DNA of 64,000 bases from Gonocerus acuteangulatus. Its lineage: Eukaryota; Arthropoda; Insecta; Hemiptera; Coreidae. A program made the position numbers and the translations under genes. Below the pieces are notes generated by a model, which was not told the origin of the DNA, did no database searches, and saw only the letters and a list, made by a program, of their open reading frames with translations. The stretch is taken from the NCBI GenBank assembly GCA_946811695.1, contig OX328128.1:25514701-25578700 (forward strand), read 5' to 3'. Of this stretch, positions 55,715 to 64,000 are shown piece by piece. Position 1 is the first letter of the stretch; each line of letters starts with the position of its first letter.

Positions 55715-55955
55715 GGGCTCAGTGCCAAAGATGACTAACCCACAATTAGAAATCGCTAAGAAAATTGGAGTTAAAGCTCAGATGAAAGTGAAAAAAATTA
55801 TTGTTGGTGACAGAAATTATTTCAAAAGGACCAATTAATTCCATTTCTGCACAAAAAATAATTTTTTTCATATTCTTCTTAACTTTAACTCCAATTTTCT
55901 CAGTTATTTCTAAATGTAGGTTAGTCAGCTTAGGCACTGAGTCCTTCAATTCTCC
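55715..55955. repeat. ~240-bp palindrome
   Basis: The left arm (CTCAGTGCCAAAGATGACTA, AAGAAAATTGGAGTTAAAGC) and the right arm (TAACTCCAATTTTCTCAGTT, TAGTCAGCTTAGGCACTGAG) are inverted. The centre lies near 55835. Open frames on both strands are mirror shadows. Confidence 0.6.
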
Positions 55956-56990
55956 TTCTAATTTTGTTTTAAATGTAACGATATTGTTTTGGGAAAGGGG
56001 TCTCGATTTTCTACTAATAACTTTATTCTTTATCTTGAAACTTTCCTTCTTGGGTAATTAGTGTCAACATTTCAGGAAGGACGACTCGTCCTTTGACTGG
56101 GCTTAAGTAGGTTCTGGAGTTGCCCGTAGTTCGGGACAAGCCTCGACACCTTATCTTGTCAGGAGAGCAGCGCTATCTATCCGCCAATGACAAAATTAAG
56201 TCTCTTCCCTCCGACATTGCTGTCAATCTTATCACGGCCGACAAAAGGTTTTATCAAGAGGCTTCCAAACTCCGCCAGGACCACCTGACACCAGGCAGGT
56301 CGAAAAGCCCCGCAGAAACTCCCTGATTAATGATGAACTTTTCCACTGGCGGCATGTTTTGGAGTTGGTTTTTCGCGGAGGAAATGAACCCAACTGGAAC
56401 TCGATGAGGGGGAGACCCCACCCCTACTCTCTGTCGCTCTTTCTCGCTCACATTCCCGTTTTAGCCCGAGATAAAGTGTGCCCAGGGGTTGGACACGTCT
56501 TCTCCAAAGGCTATCTCCTCCCGTTACAGCATTGTCTCCTTGGCCGAGGCCCTTCCTTCCCGGAAAAATCTGAATAGATCTCTGCAAGGCGATATCGAGG
56601 CAGCCCGACCCCCGGCACCGCCTCCCCTTTCCACTACTTCAACAAAAGGCCTTCAGATAGCAGCACCGGTCGACCGCACATTCCCAAAACTTCTTTCTTA
56701 TCTCTATGGACAATGTTAAATTGTAACCCTTCGTTTTGGTAATTATTGAATACTTATTTTCTTTCTGAGCCGCATCGGCCCTTCCAAATTGAACGATTTT
56801 TATTTTATTTTTTTCCTAAATCAACAAGCAAAAAAATAATAATCATTTATTCTTATATTGTCATTCTTAATGACTAAACTTCAATTTTCATGATTTAACG
56901 AGGGAATTTTCAAACTATTAAAAGACAAAGAAGAAGCATTACAATATATAATATACAATATTTTTTGTAAAAAAGCCACCTAATATAATA
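55956..56990. other. no gene confirmed; GC-rich single-copy-looking patch
   Basis: 56100-56720 is GC-rich, with a possible acceptor CTTATCTTGTCAG (56150-56162) before a short open stretch, but no convincing donor. No domain was recognised. No match elsewhere in the window. Confidence 0.35.
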
Positions 56991-56992
56991 CA

Positions 56993-57379
56993 TATGGAGG
57001 GTTCAGAGCAAACGTAGACCAAGTCCATTTTTGGCATTTCATGTTGTAATGGCATTGAAGAGTATTACTACAATGGCTCTTTTCAGTGCTACAGGAGACT
57101 AAGTCCTAACTTCATTAATTCGCCACTTGTAGCACTTCATGCTATACATCTGCAAGTCATTTTTGTTTGTTTTCAGGGCACAAGAAGCCAAGTCCAAGTT
57201 ATAACTATTTTATGAACAAGGCTATAGATAAATAATGACAGTGATATAGTTCAAATATTTTTAAGACTTATACTGGTCAATAGGATCAACCAGGGTCTCT
57301 GCAATTAAAACGAATAATACTTATTTTCTGAAAACTGTATAACATGGACTTGGCCTAGTTGTGCTCTGAACCCTCCATA
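56993..57379. mobile_element. MITE pair with TATGGAGGGTTCAGAGCA ends
   Basis: The outer ends are inverted (TATGGAGGGTTCAGAGCA and TGCTCTGAACCCTCCATA). The right unit (57166-57379) matches the element at 9296-9523. The left part (56993-57165) has a similar end plus different interior. It looks like two related units joined, one inverted. Confidence 0.6.
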
Positions 57380-57718
57380 TAACACTAAACACAAATAAAA
57401 AGCATGACAACTTATAAATGAAGATTATAGTCTCAAGCTCAGATGATTTTAAACAACATCTTATAATATTCTTAAGCAATTTCATTCATTTTTTAATATA
57501 TGGAATAGAGTAAGAAAATGTGTAAACCTTTTAGTGTTTTTACATTAAAATGCACGAAAAGTGTCATATTAGAAAAATACGTTCGATTCAGAGATGATCG
57601 TTCCACTTCAAACATCCTCAGTCCCTCCCAACTTTTTGAAATTACCTAAAATATGACTGTTAATTAATTTCGAAAACAAGGTTGTAAATATCCTGAAGCT
57701 GCTGGTAACATCCACTGT

Positions 57719-57737
57719 ATAATATAATATATTATAT

Positions 57738-57822
<85 letters not shown>
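57719..57822. repeat. (AT)n microsatellite
   Basis: About 100 bp with a few AATATATT interruptions. Confidence 0.95.
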
Positions 57823-57825
<3 letters not shown>

Positions 57826-58720
57826 CATATTGCCTTTACTTCACTTAAGGTAGCTCAAGAATTTTTTGGTTTTGTATTAGTTAACATTGCTAAGTTTAAA
57901 ACTAAAATAAATTAAAAAGGGCAATATGTTGTCCACAAAATCAGCTGAGTTATATTATATCAGCTGATTCACCTATCAGCTGATCTCATGCCACTATGAT
58001 TAACCTACCCAGTTAATACTGTCATCTCCCAAATTATTTTAGAAACAGCTTTCTCTATTATTTAGACTATTTTAATATTTCATTTATTGAATACTTTATT
58101 TATATATACGTTTTATACCAAGATATAATTAATTTTGAGAATATACAAAATCATTACACATTTTTCCAAGTTTTATTTTCCCATAAAGCAGTTGAAAAAA
58201 AGGATTCAAAGCATGTCGAGAAAGGATCGAAAATACCTTATTTTTCTTTTACATTATTTAAAAATAAGTTTTTTTTTTTATTAGTATTACAGACCTTATT
58301 TTTTCTTTTATCTTAAAATGGCTTAAAGCCGAAAATCTAATGGGGTAAAAATTTAAGATTTGGTTGAGATGCTGTTCAAATTAGAGGGTGTTTTCTTTAA
58401 ATGACCCCCACCTCAAAAAATATATTTTTAATTATTTTATTATGTTTATATACTTCATTTAACAAAAAAAAAAGTAACAAGCCAGGCTGAAGTTTAAATC
58501 TCCCGTTTTAAGCTTGTTTTTTACTTGCCTGATCCCTCTGGATTCATTGAAATACTTAGTTAAATAACTAGGAAGTGCTAACAATGGTTGGCTTCTTCCA
58601 AAAATTGTACTTATTTTATTTTATTTTTTATTTTTTTCCGTTTTGATCATATGTACATATCAATTATCTGTATCAACACACTTGATCAATGTACATTTTA
58701 TATTTTGTACAGATTTCAAA

Positions 58721-58752
<32 letters not shown>

Positions 58753-58861
58753 TGTTTGCCATGCCAATTGCGCTACCGTACTTCGTATAACATTCATATA
58801 AGCCTTTAAATCATAGCAAACTACCATTGTAATGTGACAATAACATTGCCTTCTTCTAGAC
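57823..58861. other. no gene seen; AT-rich
   Basis: Includes the short repeated word ATCAGCTGA around 57940-57985 and an A run at 58721-58749. No element recognised. Confidence 0.4.
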
Positions 58862-59528
58862 CAGGGGTCTCCAAACTTTCCAGCCTTAGGGCCATACTGA
58901 TTACTCCAGTAGGTTCCGAGGGCCAAAACCATATCGGTACTACTTATTTGTGTGAGAAGACCTTCTCCAAAATGAAGTACACAAAAAATGTTTACAGATC
59001 TAAATTAACTGATGAGCATCTTAAATCTCTTTTAATAATTGGTACACGTAAAATTAGTCCACAACTACAAACTATTGTCAGTGGAAAATCTCAATTACAT
59101 AAATCTCATTAGTATTTCATATGTCATTATGCTTGTTATAAGTTATGTTTTTATTTAAAATGTATAAAATGTTAGTTGGATTCATTTCAATGATTTGTTA
59201 GTTATTATAAACTGAAGTTAAATTTTCTGCATATTATACATGTCTTTACTCATTACAATTCTGTGTTTCTTTATCCAACTTATCACAAAAACAATAACAA
59301 TAAGCCTACAACAATGTTATGAGTAGTTAGCCCATGACCATATCAATGTAGATGTCATATTAATAATTATTCAACATAAAATTAGAATACTTCAGTAAAC
59401 TAAATTTAATTTGCTATAAAAAATATGTTCTCTAAAAGGAGTTTTCAAGTATGCTAGCTCTCCGCGGGCCGGACAAAATCTGTCCGCGGGCCGGATGTGG
59501 CCCTCGGGCCGTAGTTTGGAGACCCCTG
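58862..59528 (+). mobile_element. hAT element (internally deleted) with 8-bp TSD
   Basis: The ends CAGGGGTCTCCAAACTTTCC and AGTTTGGAGACCCCTG are inverted. The flanks TTCTAGAC (58854-58861) and TTCTAATA (59529-59536) are an imperfect 8-bp TSD. Next to the right end is the GC-rich word GCGGGCCGGATGTGGCCCTC, typical of a widespread hAT group. It keeps the last part of the transposase gene. Confidence 0.85.
58940..59112 (+). pseudogene. hAT transposase C-terminal (dimerisation) fragment
   Basis: TTYLCEKTFSKMKYTKNVYR, SKLTDEHLKSLLIIGTRKIS, ending SQLHKSH. The ...C-E-x-x-FS-x-MK...KSKYRS-RLTDEHL...L block is the hATC dimerisation region at the end of hAT transposases. The zinc finger and catalytic RNase H-like domain are gone, joined directly to the 5' terminal region. 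The reading frame is intact over this piece and has no function alone. Confidence 0.8.
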
Positions 59529-59536
59529 TTCTAATA

Positions 59537-60650
59537 ATATGTAATTTGGTTAGACCCCTGAGCGTTAAGCTGTCGATTCTGACGAGTTAATTTTTTTTTT
59601 AAATTAATATTTGAAAATTAAATCCTTAACTCAGTCTACTTTCAAATATATTTCACAGTGTAGTAATAAATACATTAGATATAGTTTCTGGATCCTTTAT
59701 TAAATAAAATGTGAAATTCATAGAAATAAAATCAGGTGTTTTTAGCCTATGATAAATTTTGGTTGCCATAAACTACCAATTCCTCATCATTGCCTATTCG
59801 TTTACTCCTGTTGAATTTATTTTATAGTAAATTGTTTAATAACTGAGTTAAAATAAATATTCTCCACACACACACAACAAGAACACATTCATTAAAAATG
59901 GAAATATCAAAACAAAATAATAAGATTGCAATAATAATGTCCGATAGACACGGTAGACTGGTGCTCAGGGCAATTACAAAGCCATGAGGACTTCTGGCGG
60001 AAATCCTCAGCTACCGCCATTAAATACGCCTTTGTCACACGAGGACAATTAAGGCGCGGAATAAAACGCGCGCCAACTCGAAGGCTGCCCCCGCGCATGG
60101 TCCGTTTGACGAGATAATCTTGTGAACCTGTGTCTGGTTCTTTTATCACTTCGGCGATTGTTGCCTACTTCCTTGGGACACATTGTTAACCTCTTCTTTT
60201 ATTATGTTTTTTCTTCTTTCTGTAACCGCCGCGTCACCTCATCCACTCGGCTGGGAAAACGCCTTGGGAATATTGTCTCTTCTCTCGAAAATTAGTGCTT
60301 CTTTCTGCTTTTGAAGTGTGAAATAGGGCGTCGGAAAACAGTTTCTAATGTTACTCTGATTGTGGAATTGTTCTTCTTATAGGTTAGCCTGCTTACTCGA
60401 TGACGACAATGTTTGCACGAGGGTCTCCACTGGTGTTAAATTATTATTTTGGCCGCAGTGACCGTTATTTTTACATTATTACCACGAAACTGGGCAGAAA
60501 GGTGACTCACCCAATGAAAAATGCGTTTAAAAAAAATCGGTTCAATATAAGTTGGTGTTCCCTCCTTAATATCGGGTTTAAATTGAATTAAACCGTGAAA
60601 CTTAGGGCATTGGTCACTACAGTTACACTAAATGGGGACGTTTTTATTAT
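59537..60650. other. no gene seen; GC-rich patch at 59950-60300
   Basis: 59950-60300 is GC-richer, single-copy-looking and without a recognised frame. The remainder is AT-rich. Confidence 0.4.
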
Positions 60651-60662
60651 TGAAATAGTAGG

Positions 60663-60730
60663 CCCGTTGGCCGTAAGTGCTAAGCCGTTGCAATTCGAGC
60701 GTAATTTAGAGGGTTCGAGTCCCGACCCAA
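60663..60730 (+). other. degenerate tRNA-like sequence
   Basis: GTTGGCCGTAAGTGCTAAGC resembles an A-box region and GGGTTCGAGTCCC is a perfect B-box core with T-stem pairing. The acceptor stem does not pair, so it is a tRNA pseudogene or SINE head, not a working tRNA. Confidence 0.35.
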
Positions 60731-61820
60731 AAAAGAAAAGGCATCAGCCCTATTCTACGTGGTCCAAAAAGGGTGATAAACTGTAGAAAACCCGTCCTAA
60801 AAATCGTTGTCATGTATAAGTGGACATTAAATATTGAATCAATAAATATTATTCTATGAAAAAAAATGTCAAGTTTTTGTGAGCTTATTAAGATTTTCTT
60901 TAGCTATTCATTAAGCATATAAAACGTGAAAAATATGTATATCTTTGTATATTTATATAGGTTATTATAAACAAATAAGCGTAGGCTTCCGTTCAGGTAT
61001 TAAAGTGCTTAGTTATGCAGCTTCTGCGTGGTAGACTTTTTGCCATCGCTTGAGGATTTTTTTTCTTACTGAGCAAAAGTATATATTATTAAAAACGCTG
61101 TTTTGTTCAGTATTTAATGTCGTATTATTTCAATCTTTATATTTATCCAGAAAACCATAAATCATTAAATATATACGTACAATTATTCATACCAGACGAC
61201 TTAGGATTTAATTTTGTTATTGGACCAAAAATATTTAATAGTTTGTAGACATATTGACATAATGCAATTGAACTGAGAGGCATTAGGCATTACCCTTTCA
61301 TTGTTTGGCTGATATGTTTTGTTTTTTTTTTTTTTTTTTTTTTTTTTTTGTTTTTTTTTTATTATTATTATTATTATCATTACACGATAATATTTTGCTA
61401 CAATTGTTCTGCTTTCCTGTCATCATATGTTGTCTGTTAATATTTGTTTATTTTTTTAATTTAAATTTACAACAATTATGCATTTTTAACTACCTTACCG
61501 TAACAAGTTCTATTTTTATGCAGAGGGGTTATTTACAAAATATTTACAGTTTTCCTCCTCATAATAATGTTTAGATCATTTATATGTTTTTTGCCCGTAA
61601 GATTTGCTAAAAAAAATGTTTACCATAATATATATATACTGTATTCTTGTTGAATGTATATACACATACACATACAAATATATACGTGTACAAATACGCA
61701 TACAAACATGCGCATATATACACACTCTCATGCATATACAAAACAAAAATAAACAAACAAATGATCTTAAGGTATTCCTGGAGACAATTGTCTTCAGTGT
61801 CTGGAAGGGCAGAAATTCCA
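60730..61820. other. no gene seen; poly-T and CA-type runs
   Basis: Holds a short R3-related piece (GTGCTTAGTTATGCAGCTTC, 61008), a T run (61321-61360), and CACATACACATACAAATATA-type simple sequence (61660-61740). Confidence 0.5.
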
Positions 61821-61822
61821 CA

Positions 61823-62096
61823 TATGGGCGTATATAAAGGGGAGGGGGTGAGAGAGCTGCAGACCCCCCCACTCCGAAATTTTGACTTAATGGGTCAAAA
61901 TGTGTTCTAGAAACCTTAAAAATAAATTAAATAATATCAATTAGAACAGAAAAATGTTGTTTTGTTTTTTGTTTTGTTTTTTTTTTGGGAGGGGGAATAG
62001 CTTTTTAGTAGTCTAACTATTCCAAGTTCTAGATTGTTAGTATTCCATGCTAACAACAAACCACCCTCGAAATTATTTCCTGTGCATGTCCCCCTT
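61823..62096. mobile_element. second copy of the GGGCGTATATA MITE
   Basis: ATGGGCGTATATAAAGGGGA at the left, CCGAAATTTTGACTTAATGG and AAATAAATTAAATAATATCA inside, and a decayed right end (GAAATTATTTCCTGTGCATG) match 1948-2209. Confidence 0.65.
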
Positions 62097-62199
62097 ATCC
62101 TTTTTTTTAATATCAAAAAGATTTTATTTACTGACTTATGTATATGCTTTTCGTATCGTGGGCGAAATATACACTCAGGTAACTCTTCTAAGACAGCAG

Positions 62200-62338
62200 T
62201 TTCTCATGCGGGGGATGGTGGGTTCGATTCCGAACGGCGGAAGGAATTTTCTCATCTCACGGTTCGATGAGAAAATTCCTCGCTGCCCCTTTGATGTCGA
62301 CGCTAATGGCCCAAATGTCGATGCGCCGTAAAAAAAAT
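62200..62338 (+). mobile_element. SINE S2 fragment, 5'-truncated
   Basis: GATGGTGGGTTCGATTCC (B box), AGGAATTTTCTCATCTCA with its paired GATGAGAAAATTCCTCGCTG, and the end GATGCGCCGTAAAAAAAA match the S2 SINE. The A-box part is missing. Confidence 0.75.
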
Positions 62339-62485
62339 ATATTATTTTATTCTAGTGAAAATTCGCAAACATCACGCAATCCGCTAGGTATGTTTATGGT
62401 CTTCACCGCGCCTTCCAGTATTTCATTTATTTCTTAATAAATTATTTCACCATGAAACTTATGTTCTATTCGTTTTGTGTTCTAG

Positions 62486-62677
62486 GTCGTAACCTTCCTG
62501 TGCACTGCGTCGTAGAGACCGTCTGGTCTGTCGGAGGTGGCGGGGGAGACTCGAGTCCGCCTTCTTTGGAAGTCGACAGCTACGTGATCATACCCATGTC
62601 GACGGCCATACAGGATCTGGTATCCGTAGCACTTCTCAGGTTGGGATACTCAAAGGATAATGCAGCAGCAGCAAAAG
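62486..62677 (+). CDS. candidate coding exon of an unrecognised host gene
   Basis: The exon is bounded by a pyrimidine-leaning acceptor (TTCGTTTTGTGTTCTAG, AG at 62484-62485) and a consensus donor (AAAAG/GTAAGT, GT at 62678-62679). It is 192 bp, exactly 64 codons. It starts at the second base of a codon and ends after the first, so it is phase-symmetric and could be skipped without a frameshift. The peptide reads RNLPVHCVVETVWSVGGGGG, DSSPPSLEVDSYVIIPMSTA, IQDLVSVALLRLGYSKDNAA, AAKG. GC content and the absence of stops stand out against the AT-rich surroundings. A strand-strand-helix pattern (PVHCVVETVW, DSYVIIPMS, IQDLVSVALLRLGY) could suit a ubiquitin-like or Ras-association-type fold, but I do not recognise the gene. 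The flanking exons lie outside the window or were not found. The upstream ATG at 62452 is intronic in this reading. Confidence 0.6.
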
Positions 62678-62687
62678 GTAAGTCAAG

Positions 62688-62840
62688 TACCACGCAGAAA
62701 TTTTGATTTAATCCGTAAAAAGGTGTCATGAAAACATCAAAAATAAATTAAATCAGATCAATCAGTTCTGAAATTTCTTTTGGCTGGGGGAGGGGTTAAT
62801 AGAGCTTTAGTTGGGTCTATTTTAGAACAGCTCCGCCAGT
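62688..62840 (+). mobile_element. fragment of the GGGCGTATATA MITE
   Basis: ACGCAGAAATTTTGATTTAA and AAATAAATTAAATCAGATCA match the interior of the copies at 1948 and 61823. The ends are lost. It lies just inside the intron after the candidate exon. Confidence 0.5.
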
Positions 62841-63234
62841 GATTTTAGCTTGTTACTATTACTATTTATTTTATTTATTTATTTAGGGCTTCAAAATTGA
62901 TCATTCAGCCCAGGTCTACCTTGGTTGTTTTCTAGTCTTCACCTGTAATCAATAAAAGATACGGAGGAATACAACTGGAAACAAATATTTATTATTAAAG
63001 TATCTACTAAAATACTAATTTAGCTACACATTGTCACCACCAGCTCAACTAAACGATATGTTTGATTGTTATACTTGCAATTTTGGATATTCCCTTGAAC
63101 CGCACTATAACTCCTACGAGAATGAAATACATTAAAGACCAAGTATTTTTGTTTTCCTCTCTATGGAGAACGCTAAAATAATGGGCGGTTATCATAGCAA
63201 ATATTTTATTTTATTTGTATTTATTGTTTTGTTT

Positions 63235-63368
63235 TAGCGCGGTTCCTCCCTATCTCCATAGGGAGAACCCGCTTATGAGGTTGACCTCATGACGCAATCC
63301 GGAAGTGCCGACTAATAACTTTCACGTTTCAGACCCTATAGATCATGAAAATATAGGTGGCTAAAATT

Positions 63369-63370
<2 letters not shown>
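63235..63370 (+). repeat. dispersed repeat R1, uninterrupted copy with (AT)n
   Basis: GCGCGGTTCCTCCCTATCTC, AACCCGCTTATGAGGTTGAC, GACGCAATCCGGAAGTGCCG and CAGACCCTATAGATCATG, followed by AAAATTTG and an (AT)n tract. It shows the empty site of the MITE at 1948. Confidence 0.65.
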
Positions 63371-63419
<49 letters not shown>

Positions 63420-63450
63420 GTATATATATGTATATGTTTATATATATGCT
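63371..63450. repeat. (TA)n microsatellite
   Basis: TA run to 63418, then interrupted TATATG units, then TGCTTGTCTGTTCGCTCTC. Confidence 0.95.
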
Positions 63451-63709
63451 TGTCTGTTCGCTCTCTAGCAAGCTCAAAAATGGTCCGATTTTGACGAAAT
63501 TAATGGTTTTGTAAGTCATTATTTGTTTGTGAGTACTTAGAATCGCGGGATTCAATTGAAATATTTTCTACGTCTTGTAAATTAGTCCCAACTAAGATGT
63601 TTAAATTTTGGTTACATTTGGATATAAGGAAGTATTCGAAAACAATTATTTTATTAATAGACATGAAAAGTTTTCGGATCTCCATACATTTTTCGTAAAT
63701 ATCTCGATT

Positions 63710-63960
63710 ACGGTTGGGAAATCGTGGTAAGTGGAAAGTAACCATTCGAATGCTTACTAAATTCTCTACAAAAAACGCTCTGAAGCAATATTCGATGGAG
63801 CAACGTCAATGAGAGATATAAGCGCTTAAAACTTAAAAAGTGTTTGTTTTGTTGTTTTAAAATGGGTTTTCTCTTTCTTTATCTCACTTTTTAATTGTTT
63901 GTTTCTAGTTTTAAATTGCATTTATCAGTAAAATTACTATTGTAGTAAAATAAGCTAAGA
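63710..63960 (+). repeat. dispersed repeat R4, copy 2
   Basis: ACGGTTGGGAAATCGTGGTA, AGTGGAAAGTAACCATTCGA and AAGCAATATTCGATGG match 41310-41420. Confidence 0.5.
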
Positions 63961-64000
63961 AACGGTGAAAGGTATTGATAATAAGTTTGGAGTGGCTGTA

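Noticed and set aside
56152..56326. Possible exon after CTTATCTTGTCAG
   Set aside because: No convincing donor and no recognisable protein; kept only as a GC-rich patch.
60663..60730. Functional tRNA gene
   Set aside because: The B box is good but the acceptor stem does not pair; treated as a tRNA-like relic.

Overview
The window looks like a piece of a large, AT-rich, intron-dominated animal genome, most likely an arthropod. The evidence is indirect. Penelope-like, I-clade and Jockey-clade retroelements, tRNA-derived SINEs, Helitrons, hAT and pogo-like relics and many MITEs sit together, with long (AT)n tracts and no bacterial-style gene packing. I cannot name the species. No complete host gene is visible. 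The only convincing host coding sequence is one short exon on the + strand near the right end (62486-62677), with a good splice acceptor and donor, so much of the right end is probably intron of that gene.

Region by region: 1-3150 holds two head-to-head Penelope-like element (PLE) relics with hammerhead-like cores, a near-perfect 52-bp hairpin, a pogo/Tigger-like MITE and a MITE nested in an older repeat. 4.8-5.1 kb has a one-orientation cluster of CCGGAAGT-like motifs. 6.3-13.5 kb holds a Helitron, a LINE 3' fragment with an 11-bp target-site duplication (TSD), a tRNA-SINE, a terminal-inverted-repeat (TIR) element carrying seven 80-bp repeats, and a hAT element with a perfect 8-bp TSD. 14.57-17.4 kb is a head-to-head PLE pair carrying a reverse transcriptase plus GIY-YIG reading frame. 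19-24.5 kb contains old dispersed repeats and a 143-bp tandem array. 25.05-27.16 kb is a 5'-truncated I-clade LINE with an intact 3' RT-RNase H frame. 28-36.3 kb holds PLE relics, a 45/55/58-bp tandem array, a MITE, a second PLE family with GIY-YIG and an excellent hammerhead core, a second MITE, and a Jockey 3' end whose last 111 bp are tandemly repeated. 36.3-45.2 kb is mostly unassigned sequence with a SINE/LINE junction, a ~570-bp palindrome and a short PLE head-to-head pair between two (AT)n tracts. 45.2-46.2 kb is a TIR element containing a SINE. 46.3-52.85 kb is a 55-unit, 106-bp satellite. 53-64 kb contains SINEs, MITEs, a hAT relic that keeps the end of its transposase, and the host exon.

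Two themes stand out. First, the 106-bp satellite monomer is the internal segment of a dispersed MITE present at 31659-31920 and 27681-27858; MITE end sequences lie on both sides of the array, so the satellite seems to have grown inside a single transposon copy. Second, every PLE locus that shows two arms is arranged head to head, with 3' ends and hammerhead-like cores pointing outward. One has a 14-bp flanking direct repeat and a short repeat at the central junction, which suggests that both target ends were used for reverse transcription and the products then joined.

All assignments come from reading the sequence and the supplied translations; no database search was possible.
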